Position numbers and translations under genes: made by a program | NCBI GenBank assembly: GCA_034665745.1 | Contig: JAXDJJ010000030.1 | Location: forward strand, 1 to 64,000 | Direction of reading: 5' to 3' | Source: JAXDJJ01 sp034665745 | GTDB taxonomy: Bacteria > Actinomycetota > CADDZG01 > WHSQ01 | Length of the DNA: 64,000 nucleotides | The notes under the pieces: generated by a model | Databases searched by the model: none | What the model was told of the DNA's origin: nothing | What the model saw: the letters and a program-made list of their open reading frames with translations, nothing else | Shown here: one piece after another, positions 53,494 through 62,106 of the stretch | Layout: each line of letters starts with the position of its first letter | How positions within the stretch are numbered: the stretch's first letter is position 1

Positions 53494-54489
53494 CTAGATC
53501 TCGGTGAAGCCGAGCAGCGAGACGCCTCGAGCCCACGAGAACGCCGGTTCGCACTCCCCTTCGAGGGTGCAGACGACCGCTTGAAGCTTCAGCCTGTCGT
53601 TGGGGGCGATCCTCACGAAGGCGAACCTCTTCGAGTCGGCGGACCAGACGACATTGCCCTGGGCCCCGACCCCCTCCGCCTCGTAGCGGATCGTGGCCGT
53701 GACGGTGTCGATCACGCCGATCGTCGTGCCCGTTCCGATGATGACGGCGACGATCACGGATCCATCGGGGTCCCAGGCACCATCGCCCAAGCCGCCCTCC
53801 ATCGAGATATCTGTCTCCTGCTCGCCCCGGATCACGGTTGCGGTCGCCTGGTCGATCGTCAGCACGGTCCCGTCGGTCGGAGAGATGCCCCACACGGTCG
53901 ATGGGTCGAGGTCGAGATAACGGGGCTCGCTGCCCGGTGTCGTCAACGACGCGCCGTCCAGCCCCACCGCCCCGACCTCAGGTCCACTCCATCCGAACAA
54001 CGACCACACCGCACCTTCGAGCACTGGCGTAGAAGCGCCACTGCCGACGTCATAGGACACGATCCCGTCATCGGTGATCGCCGCGATGCGCGCGGCATCC
54101 GCCGACCAGTGCGGCGAACGACCGGGTCCGATCTCGGTCACCTGTCCCTCGCCCATGGTCGTTGCAACACCGATGTAGGGATCGGCGAGACCCTCCGGGT
54201 CTTCGCCTGGCTTCTTGTCGGTGACGATCGCAAGGTGCTGGCCATCGAGCGACAGTGCAACGTCGGGGCCGGGCACCGAACGCATCAAGATGTCATCGCC
54301 GGTCTTTAGCTGGTAGGCACGCACCGAATCGTTCTTCACATAGACGAGGGCCGGGTTCGGGTCAAAAGGAGGAGCGTCGGGCAGCTGCGAGCGAGGCCTC
54401 TTCGGCTCGCCCGTGCTGTCCACCGGTGCAGGTTGAGCAGAGCAAGCAACCGCGACCAGTGCGACCAGGCATGCGGTTAAACGCTTCAT
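53494..54489 (-). CDS. TolB-like propeller lipoprotein
   Basis: A 331-residue protein with a lipoprotein signal (LVALVAVAC, cysteine at about 16) followed by a Pro-rich spacer and propeller-type repeats (MSLDGQHLAIV-like, SPHWSADAARIAAI, NVVWSADSKRFAFVR). It is a paralogue of the anchored protein at 51090-52139: both end with a blade in which VVC and a second Cys follow the WSADS block. It would sit on the outer face of the membrane. It is divergent from the DUF192 gene, 12 bases apart. Confidence 0.78.
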   Translation of the reverse strand: MKRLTACLVALVAVACSAQPAPVDSTGEPKRPRSQLPDAPPFDPNPALVYVKNDSVRAYQLKTGDDILMRSVPGPDVALSLDGQHLAIVTDKKPGEDPEGLADPYIGVATTMGEGQVTEIGPGRSPHWSADAARIAAITDDGIVSYDVGSGASTPVLEGAVWSLFGWSGPEVGAVGLDGASLTTPGSEPRYLDLDPSTVWGISPTDGTVLTIDQATATVIRGEQETDISMEGGLGDGAWDPDGSVIVAVIIGTGTTIGVIDTVTATIRYEAEGVGAQGNVVWSADSKRFAFVRIAPNDRLKLQAVVCTLEGECEPAFSWARGVSLLGFTEI

Positions 54490-54501
54490 ATCGGGGATGC
54501 T

Positions 54502-55251
54502 ATGTGGATGAAGAGAGCACTAGCGGTAGCGATCGGAACGTTGCTAGGAGTTCCGCTGTTGGCGCACGCGGCCTCAACGGACGTGCAGCTCGCCATCGCG
54601 AAGACCGACAAGCGCATCTACGCTTACGGGACAGTCACACCCCCACACGCCGGGCAACGTGTCCGCATCCGCTTCTTCTATAACGACGACACCGGCTACG
54701 TGCTATCCGCGCAGACACATGACACGTTGTCAGCGAAGGGTCGCTACGAAGTGACGTTTCACCGGCCGACGACAGGTACGTGCAAGGTGCAGACGCGCTT
54801 CCGCTCTCGCAGCGGCAAGATCACGAAAGAAGAAGAGATCTTCGAGTGTCGCATCCCCGAGTTCTCTACCGGGACCGCGTCGATGACAGCAGCCGACGGC
54901 GTCCACAACACAGACATCGAGATCGCGAACGACGGGCCGGAACGTGGCTACGGGTTGATGTATCGCCGCTGGCTCGGTGCCAACAAGGGGATGGCGTTCC
55001 TGTTCGGAGGTGAGCCGACGGGGTCCTTCTATATGGAGAACACGCTGATCCCCTTGTCGATCGCGTTCTTCGACTCGACGAACCAGATCGTGTCGATCAT
55101 GGACATGGAGCCGTGCGAGGACCCTCCCGAGGGCGGCTGCCCCCTTTACAACCCCGGGACGAGCTACGTGGGGGCCCTCGAGGTCAACAAGGGTGCCTTC
55201 GCCGGATGGGGCGTGACCGAGGGCGACTTCATCTCGATAAGCGAGGACTGA
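54502..55251 (+). CDS. Secreted DUF192 protein with N-terminal Ig-like domain
   Basis: A 249-residue protein with signal peptide to about residue 24 (AVAIGTLLGVPLLAHAAS). Residues 25-120 form a beta-rich domain with two cysteines (VRIRFFYNDDTG, GRYEVTFHRPTTGTC). The C-terminal 110 residues match DUF192: MAFLFGGEPTGSFYMENTLIPLSIAFFDSTNQIVSIMDMEPC, YNPGTSYVGALEVNKGAF and GVTEGD, listed here as separate blocks. DUF192 function is unsettled. The fusion to an Ig-like domain is not the usual single-domain form. ATG 54502, with 54508 as an alternative. Confidence 0.83.
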   Translation: MWMKRALAVAIGTLLGVPLLAHAASTDVQLAIAKTDKRIYAYGTVTPPHAGQRVRIRFFYNDDTGYVLSAQTHDTLSAKGRYEVTFHRPTTGTCKVQTRFRSRSGKITKEEEIFECRIPEFSTGTASMTAADGVHNTDIEIANDGPERGYGLMYRRWLGANKGMAFLFGGEPTGSFYMENTLIPLSIAFFDSTNQIVSIMDMEPCEDPPEGGCPLYNPGTSYVGALEVNKGAFAGWGVTEGDFISISED

Positions 55252-55266
55252 GCGCTTGACGCGAAA

Positions 55267-55290
55267 GAGCCGGCCCCGAAGGACCGGCTC
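55267..55290. terminator. Hairpin terminator between DUF192 and CsbD genes
   Basis: GAGCCGG (55267-55273) pairs with CCGGCTC (55284-55290) around a ten-base loop, in the gap between two convergent genes. The T-run is weak on the plus strand (CCCTTGG), while the minus-strand side is followed by TTTCGCG, so it may serve both directions. Confidence 0.55.
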
Positions 55291-55311
55291 CCTTGGAAAA
55301 CGCTCTAGCTG

Positions 55312-55506
55312 TTAGTCCTTGCCTTGGATCTTTTCCTTCACGCCCTGGACGGCGCCGGCGACCTTGTCGCCTGCCTCATCGATGTTCTGCTTGGTCTGCT
55401 CGGCGTGGTCCTCCCGGCGGCCCTGTGATTCGAGAGCGTCGTCACCGGTGAGCTTGCCAACGCCTTCCTTGACCTTGCCTGCCAGCTGATCGCTGCGGTC
55501 GGTCAT
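55312..55506 (-). CDS. CsbD-family stress protein
   Basis: A 64-residue hydrophilic protein starting at 55506 (MTDRSDQLAGKVKEGVGKLTGD), the typical CsbD opening, with EQTKQNIDEAGDKVAGAVQGVKEK at the end. Such proteins are small, abundant and general-stress-induced, with unknown molecular role. A longer frame upstream is rejected because the family starts here and the upstream residues are Cys-rich and unrelated. It is divergent from whiB across about 209 bases. Confidence 0.88.
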   Translation of the reverse strand: MTDRSDQLAGKVKEGVGKLTGDDALESQGRREDHAEQTKQNIDEAGDKVAGAVQGVKEKIQGKD

Positions 55507-55715
55507 GTGTATCCCTCCATCCATCTCTCGGCGAAAAATCCCTACAAGGAGAGGTTTCCCGAAGCCGTCTCCGGGCAAACAATCCGGACAAAGCAAGCGC
55601 GGAGGAATACCCCACTTGACGTGGTCGTTTACCCTGTTCGGAGTGCGATAACAGAACTCGCACCAACTACTCGATTCACATCCGCACAAAGCCCAAAGGA
55701 GTTGAAGTTCCCTTG
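55507..55715. promoter_or_regulatory. Divergent promoter region, csbD and whiB
   Basis: A 209-base intergenic stretch that must hold both promoters. A TTGAC (55616-55620) is present on the plus strand but no convincing -10 hexamer at standard spacing was found. An AAAGGAG ribosome site (near 55695-55701) precedes the WhiB start. No long repeat or hairpin was noticed. Confidence 0.35.
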
Positions 55716-55991
55716 ATGGACGCCCCAGAGCAGCTCGACTGGCAGGAGGACGCCTCCTGTCGCGAGTTCGACAACATCTTGTTCTTCGGCGAGGACTTCG
55801 GAGAGTCCGAGCTCGAGCGGCAGGCCCGCGAGGCCCACGCTAAGGCCGTGTGCCAGCGCTGCCCCGTGCTCGAGTCGTGCCTCGAGTTCGCCATGGACAC
55901 CAACCAGAAATACGGGATCTGGGGAGGCCTCACCGACAAGGAGAGGGCCTCTCTCAAGCGCCGCCGGGCCCGCGCCCGCCGCGCCTCCTAA
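55716..55991 (+). CDS. WhiB-family iron-sulfur transcriptional regulator
   Basis: A 91-residue protein with the four iron-sulfur cysteines (one in EDASCREF, then AVCQRCPVLESC) and the G(V/I)WGG turn GIWGGLTDKER, ending in a basic tail KRRRARARRAS for DNA binding. The family is restricted to Actinobacteria and their phages and acts by binding the sigma-A region 4 or DNA. The ATG at 55716 is chosen over the TTG one codon earlier. It lies directly before the three large secreted-protein genes, which makes it a possible local regulator. Confidence 0.95.
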   Translation: MDAPEQLDWQEDASCREFDNILFFGEDFGESELERQAREAHAKAVCQRCPVLESCLEFAMDTNQKYGIWGGLTDKERASLKRRRARARRAS

Positions 55992-56035
55992 GGCCCCACA
56001 GCCCTGGTTCCACCCCCTGTCTGCTTCGGCGCGGG

Positions 56036-56061
56036 CAACTTTCGGCTGTAGGCGACCGTTT
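56036..56061 (+). promoter_or_regulatory. Candidate ECF-type promoter of first large secreted protein in cluster
   Basis: GCAAC (56036-56040, in GGGCAACTTT) and CGTT (56058-56061) with a 17-base spacer, followed by a 64-base leader to the TTG start at 56126. It is the same spacing as at 58373-58398 and one base more than at 46383-46407. Confidence 0.45.
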
Positions 56062-56125
56062 AGGATGGTAGATGCTGGTTCACAAATCACCCATAACCAC
56101 CCGCTGACCCCCCGGAGGTAATCCC

Positions 56126-58318
56126 TTGGCAGTCTCTCGAACCCACCGATCTCAGGCCGGCGCGGTCGCCGCCCGGACCCTTCTGTCGCTGTTCGTGATC
56201 TTCGGCATGGCGGTCTTCTTCCTGCCGACCTCGCCCTTGGGCAACACGGGGGCCCACGCCCAGACCACGGCGAGCCCCACGACCTCGAGCCCGACGATCA
56301 ACTTCCTGAACCCGTCGAGCCACAGCAAGGTCATCTCCGACAAGCAGGAGACGGGTGCCTCGGGGCCGAGCTATCACCTCGTCGCATGGGTCCGCAACGT
56401 CCCGACCGCCCCGCTCGTCGAGTTCAAGTACCAGGTCGGTACGGCCCAAGAGTCCACGATCGGCACCGCGACGGCCACCCCTGGTTCGGCTGACACGTTC
56501 GAGTACAACTGGAACATCCCGTCCAACAACCCCCAAACCAACAACATCCCCGACGGCGAGATCACGCTGAAAGCGATCCTCTACTCGAACAACGGTGCGA
56601 CTGAGGTCGCGCGCGACCAAGAGACCGTCACGTTGAACCAGACGGGCGACGTGAGTGAGGGCGCGCCGAACGAGGATCCCCCAAGCAGTGAAGCGGCCGA
56701 GACCGTCGAGATCACCTATCCGGTGAACGGTGGACCGGTGGGCTTCTACAACCGCCAGACGGTCATCGACGTGATCTGGTCGCAGACCAGCACCGGCACC
56801 CCCGCTAGCGGCAGCCAGCAAACGCCGGGTGCCGATGAGATCAGCGTTTTCTACACGAAGACCCCTCCCGGTATCGAGCCGACCTGGATCGCATGCGGTA
56901 CCGCCGAAGCGACGAACGCGGATGCAGGCGACGGGGTGCGTTGCGCGCTGACGAGCAACGATCAGGCCACGCAGGTCACCGGCGTCGCCGCGGTGGCACG
57001 AGATACCGAGACGACGCAGACGGGACCGGTTCCGTCCCCCGCGGACGAGACCGAAACCGTTAACGAATCGGGTGACGCTCACCGTGCGTTGCCCTACACG
57101 CAGGTTGCCACCACCGTTGCTTTCACCACCGGATCTGGACAACAGGTCTCCGCAGGTACCGGCGGAGACTTCCCATGCTCCAACGTGATCACCACGGTCG
57201 TCAGAGACCAAGCGGCTCACAAGATCGCCGGTCACAACGTCGACGTTCATGCGACAGGTCCGACCGATCAGCTCCAGTTCGATTCGAGCACCCAGAGCGA
57301 TCCGCAGCAGAACCCCGAGTCGAACCACAGTGGCTCCGAGTCGGCCTACAGCTGCGCGGACGGCACCCAGTCTGGGTTCCAGGGCCAGCACGAGGTCGCC
57401 AACTCCCCAGATCCCAAGCACGAAGAGTCGGCGGCCCAGGGAACGAGCGACTCTGGAACCTTCAAGTTCAAACTGCACACCGACGCTGGAGGCACCACAC
57501 AGTTCACCGCATTCGCCGACATCGACAACAACGATCTTCGCTGTTCGAGCGAACCGTCTTCCGCAGGCAGCGTCGGCTGGAACCAACCCGCTCCGACACC
57601 GACCAGCGCTAGCCCCGACCAGACCAGTTGCCCGGCCCCAAGCGCATCGCCGTCCAGTTCGACCACCACGTCCGCGAGCCCCAGCGGGAGTTCGACGAGC
57701 ACCGCGTCACCGTCGTCCAGCCCGGGCACCTCACGTACCACCGGTCTCGGCGCATCGGACAACGAGGTCGACGCAGGAACGACGATCACCTTGAGCGGCC
57801 AAGTCATCTCGAGCAACACATCGTGCGAAGACAACGAGTTCGTCCGCATCCGCAGGCGCGTCCACGGCACCGACACGTTCGAGAACTTCCGTTCGGTCAC
57901 CACCGATGCCGAGGGCAAGTTCGAGTCCAGCTTCGAGGCCACTAACAGCGCCGACTACCAGGCGTTCGCACCGAGCCACGACACGTGTGCCGACTCGACC
58001 TCAGAGCCCGTCACGGTCCTCGCGAGAGTGACCGTGTCGATCACGGTCGACGAGTTCAGGCCCAAGCGAGGTTCAACGGTCCACTTCAGCGGCAAGGTCG
58101 AGCCCAACCACGACGGCACCAGGGTCGTGCTCCAGCGCAAGAAGAACGGCAGCTGGGTGAAGGTGAAGAGAGACACCCTGGATGCCCAGTCTCGTTACTC
58201 CTTCGCCATCGTGGCCGACTGGCGCCGTGATCGCCTGTTCCGGGTCAAGTGGATACAGGGCGATTCGGACCACGAAGAAGGCCGGAGCCAGAAGGTCAAA
58301 GTCACGACCCACCGCTAA
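56126..58318 (+). CDS. Secreted multi-domain surface protein, family member without RTX tail
   Basis: A 730-residue protein. TTG start with GGAGG (56114-56118) seven bases upstream. The signal peptide ends near GAHAQ (about 50). Its domain order is shared with the next two proteins. First come INFLNPSSH and YHLVAWVRNVPTAPLVEFKYQ, then VEITYPVNGGPVGFYN and QVTGVAAVARDTET, then GDAHRALPYTQV, and NVDVHATGPTDQLQF with KHEE. A low-complexity Ser/Thr/Pro stretch (about 495-535) follows, then two Ig-like modules, the last with KPKRGSTVHFSGKVEP. It ends without RTX-like repeats or an anchor and is predicted to be released or bound to other surface material. Confidence 0.8.
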   Translation: MAVSRTHRSQAGAVAARTLLSLFVIFGMAVFFLPTSPLGNTGAHAQTTASPTTSSPTINFLNPSSHSKVISDKQETGASGPSYHLVAWVRNVPTAPLVEFKYQVGTAQESTIGTATATPGSADTFEYNWNIPSNNPQTNNIPDGEITLKAILYSNNGATEVARDQETVTLNQTGDVSEGAPNEDPPSSEAAETVEITYPVNGGPVGFYNRQTVIDVIWSQTSTGTPASGSQQTPGADEISVFYTKTPPGIEPTWIACGTAEATNADAGDGVRCALTSNDQATQVTGVAAVARDTETTQTGPVPSPADETETVNESGDAHRALPYTQVATTVAFTTGSGQQVSAGTGGDFPCSNVITTVVRDQAAHKIAGHNVDVHATGPTDQLQFDSSTQSDPQQNPESNHSGSESAYSCADGTQSGFQGQHEVANSPDPKHEESAAQGTSDSGTFKFKLHTDAGGTTQFTAFADIDNNDLRCSSEPSSAGSVGWNQPAPTPTSASPDQTSCPAPSASPSSSTTTSASPSGSSTSTASPSSSPGTSRTTGLGASDNEVDAGTTITLSGQVISSNTSCEDNEFVRIRRRVHGTDTFENFRSVTTDAEGKFESSFEATNSADYQAFAPSHDTCADSTSEPVTVLARVTVSITVDEFRPKRGSTVHFSGKVEPNHDGTRVVLQRKKNGSWVKVKRDTLDAQSRYSFAIVADWRRDRLFRVKWIQGDSDHEEGRSQKVKVTTHR

Positions 58319-58333
58319 AGCGCTAGTGCTTAG

Positions 58334-58363
58334 AGGCCGACCTCCTAGGGGGTCGGCCTTTTT
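58334..58363 (+). terminator. Factor-independent terminator after 56126-58318
   Basis: AGGCCGACC (58334-58342), loop TCCTAGGG, GGTCGGCCT (58351-58359) and TTTT. A strong nine-pair stem with a T-run; it separates the first protein of the family from the following pair, which has its own candidate promoter ten bases further on. Confidence 0.9.
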
Positions 58364-58372
58364 GCAGCCCGA

Positions 58373-58398
58373 GCAACCTTTAGGGGCCGTCCGTCGTT
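58373..58398 (+). promoter_or_regulatory. Candidate ECF-type promoter of second large secreted protein
   Basis: GCAAC (58373-58377, in GAGCAACCTTT) and CGTT (58395-58398) with a 17-base spacer, directly after the terminator. About 155 bases separate it from the GTG at 58555. The GAGCAAC block matches the site before the 46612 gene exactly. Confidence 0.45.
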
Positions 58399-58554
58399 TC
58401 CACTATCAGGAAGTAATAGGTCCGTTCCTGAGGCACCGCCGTCTGGGATAGTGCTCTAGACCGAGGGCTTTTGTGCCGGTCGGGCATACTTGGCGGACTT
58501 CAGGTGGATATCAATGCAAGCAAGTGGGCTTTAAGGCCCCTGTAGGAGGTGCAC

Positions 58555-61500
58555 GTGAGAGTGGACGTTGGAGGCAAGGGCGCCCGGCGCCTCGCACGGT
58601 TCTCGTTGGGGCTCATGTGCGCCCTGATGTCCGTGTTCATCATGGTGGGACCGTCGTTCGGGGCCCCGGCGGTCCTCGCCCAGGCGAGCCCCTCGAACAC
58701 CACCGCTTCGCCGACCGCCTCCCCGTCTCCGAGCTCCACCACACCGGCTGAGCCAACCATCAAGCTGCTGAACCCCTCGCTGGAATACGACGCCGAGGAG
58801 GAAAGCACCGCCAAGGTCTCTGACAAGTTCGATGGGATCGACAGCCGGTATCACGTGGTCGCGTATGTCGCGAACGCGCCCGGAAGCGTGATCGTTGAGC
58901 TTTCCGTTGATGCCCACCCGGAGAGCACCCCGGATTGCGAAGTGCGGTTCTGCAATGACCCCGCAGAGGAAACGGTCGGGCTGATGGAACCCGTCACTGG
59001 AGCCCCGGGGCTGTACGAGTTCTACTGGGATGTTCCTGACGACTTCGACGAGCCCGACAACGTCTCTGATTTCACCGCCCGACTCTTTTCCGTTTCGGGG
59101 ACCACCGATGAGTTGGCTGATGACTCCGTCCTCATCGACGTAGATCCAGACGAGGAGGCCACCGAGCTCACCTGGCCCACACAGAATGGCGTTCTCGGTT
59201 TCTACAAAGGTCGCGGAGGCGCATGGCGCACGGTCGTTGACGGGTCCGTCAGTGCGGCCAACGCACAGCAAGTGAGGATCCTCTACACAACCTCGAATCT
59301 GTCCGGGTCCAAGACATGGGTTAACTGCGCCACAGTGAACTACGCCAGAGGAACGACCGCGACGTTCCGGAACTATCGCTTGAATTGTGTACTCGCCGGG
59401 AAAGACACACCCTCCCAGGTGACTGCCATCGCAGCCTTTGCTCGGGAAGACGACAATCCATCAGAGGTTTGTCCTCCTGCCCCCGGTCCTTGCCGTCAAG
59501 AGACCATCGATCCACTCCTCACGACCGAGTCTGCCGATGTGCACAAGGTCAGCCCATTCGTGCAGACACCATCTGAATCGACCATCGCTCTCATCCCGTC
59601 ACCCACCGCTCAGCAGATTGCACAAGGCCGGTCGTTGGCCGACGGCGAGTGCATGACTTTCCTCGCGAGGGTGCGCGATCAATACGACCGACCGGTGCAA
59701 GGGGCCAACGTCGATATCCATGCGGTAGGACCGACGGACACGATGGGCTTCGGCGCTGACACGGACGCAAACAACCCAGCGAACAACAGCAGCAATGACA
59801 AGGCCCCCGACAAGGGTGGTCATAATTCCGAACCTAGTTGGGACTGTGACTTCACGTCCACAGACGACCGTGGCCCCCGGTCGCAGGGTGATACCAACGT
59901 TCCAGCCGGCCCCGATATCAAGCACATCGAAAGCATCCAAGGTTCCGGTGTGTCCGGTGGTGGGACCACCAGTTTCGGTGAGATCCGATTCCACATCCGA
60001 TCGCAACGCGCCGGGTTTACGGACCTGACCGCATGGATCGACGATGAAGCTCTACCCACCGAATCTGCGAACCGCGACCTCGATGACGACATCCAGGAGC
60101 TCACTGAGAAGTTCGACACTTTCCAAGCACAGTGGTACGCGGTCAACCCGACGATCCAGTTCGAGCCCACCGGTGGTAGCGGCGTTACCGGTAGCTGCCA
60201 GAAGTACGTTGCTCGGGTTCGTTCGGGCAGCGCTCCGGTGCCGGGTATCAACGTCGACATCCACGCCCGGGGGCCGAACGATGATCTCGACTTCTGCGAC
60301 CCCGAGGACGCATCGCCACGTCGTGCGCCGGACCTACCGGCCACAGGTGACAGCGCGCACCAGGCCGAGGAGGCCGACGAGGCATCCCACACGGGTGCGT
60401 CACCCAAGACTCAACACACTGAAGGGGAGACCGACGACGCCGGTAACTTCGTCTTCGGCGTGACCTCGCCGGTCAGTGGTGACACGACGATCATCGGTTG
60501 GGTCGACCGTGAGCCTGGCTTCGACAATGACGTCCAGGATAGTGGCGAGCCCAGCACGAGCGCGACCCAGACATGGGGAACGTCGCTGGCGGATGCAACG
60601 ATCCGCTTCCTCAACCCGTCTGGCTACGCGTCGGGCGCGGACCTGATCTCTAACCAGCACGACGCGGACAACCTCTATCACCTGGTCGCGCGCACGGACG
60701 CAGCAGAAGCCTTGCCGAGCGTCGAGTTCCTGCTGTCGGCGAACGGAACCACGTTCAGCCCGATCGGCAACGGCACTCGCGTTGGCACGACCGACACCTA
60801 CGAGATGTACTGGGACTCGAACACGGTGACAGATGGTGATTACACCCTGCGGGTGCAGATCACAGGCACCGATAAGGTCGAGGACCGCGCCGTCACGGTC
60901 ATGAACGACGACACCGATCCCGACCCGGGTCCCCCACCAGCACCGGCCGGATTCGGTGCAGAGACCGTCGAGGTAACGAAGCCCGTCAACGGCGCGATCA
61001 CGCCATTCGTGAAGTCGGCCATCACGGTTGCAGGTGTCGCAAGCGAGGACACACGGGCGGTCAAGGTCTATTACACGAAGACCTCTGCGAACACGGTTCG
61101 TGGCGCATCATCGTGGGTCCTCTGTGGACGACAAGACCTCCCTGGTGCAACCGCACAGCAGAACTTCTCGACCAGCTGCACGTTGAATGCTTCCGATCAG
61201 GCGAGCCAGGTGACCGGCATCGCTGCGATCGCAGTGAGTTGCGAGCGCAACTTCGGATGCCCCGACGACAATCCCGCGCTCGGTGATGAGTTCAACGACT
61301 CCGGCGACGCGCACCGTGTGTTCGGCCTCGAGGCGAACCCGATCATCTCGCTCGAGCCCGCAGAGTCTGAGGCAAGCAAGGGTGAGTGCGAGCGCTTCGT
61401 TCTCCGTGTCGTCGACCAAACCGGTCAGGCGATCTCGAAGCAGAACGTCGACATCCACCTGACGGGTCCAACCGATACTGCGAAGTTCTGCGACCCGGGG

Positions 61501-62106
61501 GACGGTTCCCCGCGAACGAACCCGAATGACGGTTCCCACGCGACGTCATCCGAGGACACACAGACCGGGGTCCACCAGGATGTGGCTGCGGCGGACACCA
61601 AGCACACCGAGGGAACAACCGCGACGAACGGTCGCTTCACCTTCGGAGTGACTTCGTCAGACGAGGGTGACTCGCAGCTCCTCGTGTGGATCGATCAAAC
61701 CGAGAACGATGTTCAGGACAGCGGCGAGCCCACCGACACTGCCAAGATGCACTGGATCACCGAGGTGGGCCCGCACGAAGACAAGTGCACGATCCGTGGC
61801 ACCCAAGGTGATGACGTCATCGAAGGAACCAGCGACGACGACGTCATCTGTGGCATGGGTGGCAACGACGTGATCAACGGCATGGGTGGCAACGACACGA
61901 TCCGTGCTGGATTCGGTAAGGACACCGCTCGGGGTTCTGGCGGCGACGACACGATCAGAGGGCGCCAAGGTGCCGACAAGCTCTCCGGCGGCACTGGGAC
62001 GGACACGATCCAAGGTGGGCGAGGGACAGACCGCATCAACGGTGGCCCAGGACAGGACGGCTGCGTAGGCGGCCCCGGAAGGGACAGAGTGAGTCGATGC
62101 GAGTAA
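58555..62106 (+). CDS. Very large secreted multi-domain protein with RTX-like tail
   Basis: A 1183-residue exported protein. GTG 58555 has AGGAGG (58543-58548) six bases upstream. The signal peptide ends near VLAQ (about 44). The family unit appears twice: LLNPSLEY and IRFLNPSGY mark the unit starts, and NVDIHAVGPTD, NVDIHARGPND and NVDIHLTGPTD the Ig-like cores. Each core is followed by Asp/Asn-rich DNNPNPAN-like loops, KHTEG or KHIES, and FVFGVTSP/FTFGVTSS. The final 110 residues are RTX-like repeats (GTQGDDVIEGTSDDDVICG, GGDDTIRGRQGADKLSGG), ending VSRCE, as in the 46612 protein. The stop overlaps the next gene by ten bases. Confidence 0.87.
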   Translation: MRVDVGGKGARRLARFSLGLMCALMSVFIMVGPSFGAPAVLAQASPSNTTASPTASPSPSSTTPAEPTIKLLNPSLEYDAEEESTAKVSDKFDGIDSRYHVVAYVANAPGSVIVELSVDAHPESTPDCEVRFCNDPAEETVGLMEPVTGAPGLYEFYWDVPDDFDEPDNVSDFTARLFSVSGTTDELADDSVLIDVDPDEEATELTWPTQNGVLGFYKGRGGAWRTVVDGSVSAANAQQVRILYTTSNLSGSKTWVNCATVNYARGTTATFRNYRLNCVLAGKDTPSQVTAIAAFAREDDNPSEVCPPAPGPCRQETIDPLLTTESADVHKVSPFVQTPSESTIALIPSPTAQQIAQGRSLADGECMTFLARVRDQYDRPVQGANVDIHAVGPTDTMGFGADTDANNPANNSSNDKAPDKGGHNSEPSWDCDFTSTDDRGPRSQGDTNVPAGPDIKHIESIQGSGVSGGGTTSFGEIRFHIRSQRAGFTDLTAWIDDEALPTESANRDLDDDIQELTEKFDTFQAQWYAVNPTIQFEPTGGSGVTGSCQKYVARVRSGSAPVPGINVDIHARGPNDDLDFCDPEDASPRRAPDLPATGDSAHQAEEADEASHTGASPKTQHTEGETDDAGNFVFGVTSPVSGDTTIIGWVDREPGFDNDVQDSGEPSTSATQTWGTSLADATIRFLNPSGYASGADLISNQHDADNLYHLVARTDAAEALPSVEFLLSANGTTFSPIGNGTRVGTTDTYEMYWDSNTVTDGDYTLRVQITGTDKVEDRAVTVMNDDTDPDPGPPPAPAGFGAETVEVTKPVNGAITPFVKSAITVAGVASEDTRAVKVYYTKTSANTVRGASSWVLCGRQDLPGATAQQNFSTSCTLNASDQASQVTGIAAIAVSCERNFGCPDDNPALGDEFNDSGDAHRVFGLEANPIISLEPAESEASKGECERFVLRVVDQTGQAISKQNVDIHLTGPTDTAKFCDPGDGSPRTNPNDGSHATSSEDTQTGVHQDVAAADTKHTEGTTATNGRFTFGVTSSDEGDSQLLVWIDQTENDVQDSGEPTDTAKMHWITEVGPHEDKCTIRGTQGDDVIEGTSDDDVICGMGGNDVINGMGGNDTIRAGFGKDTARGSGGDDTIRGRQGADKLSGGTGTDTIQGGRGTDRINGGPGQDGCVGGPGRDRVSRCE

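Noticed and set aside
56087..57586. 499-codon open frame on the minus strand
   Set aside because: Antisense to the signal-peptide gene at 56126 with a good ribosome site; Arg/Val/Gly-biased composition without motifs.
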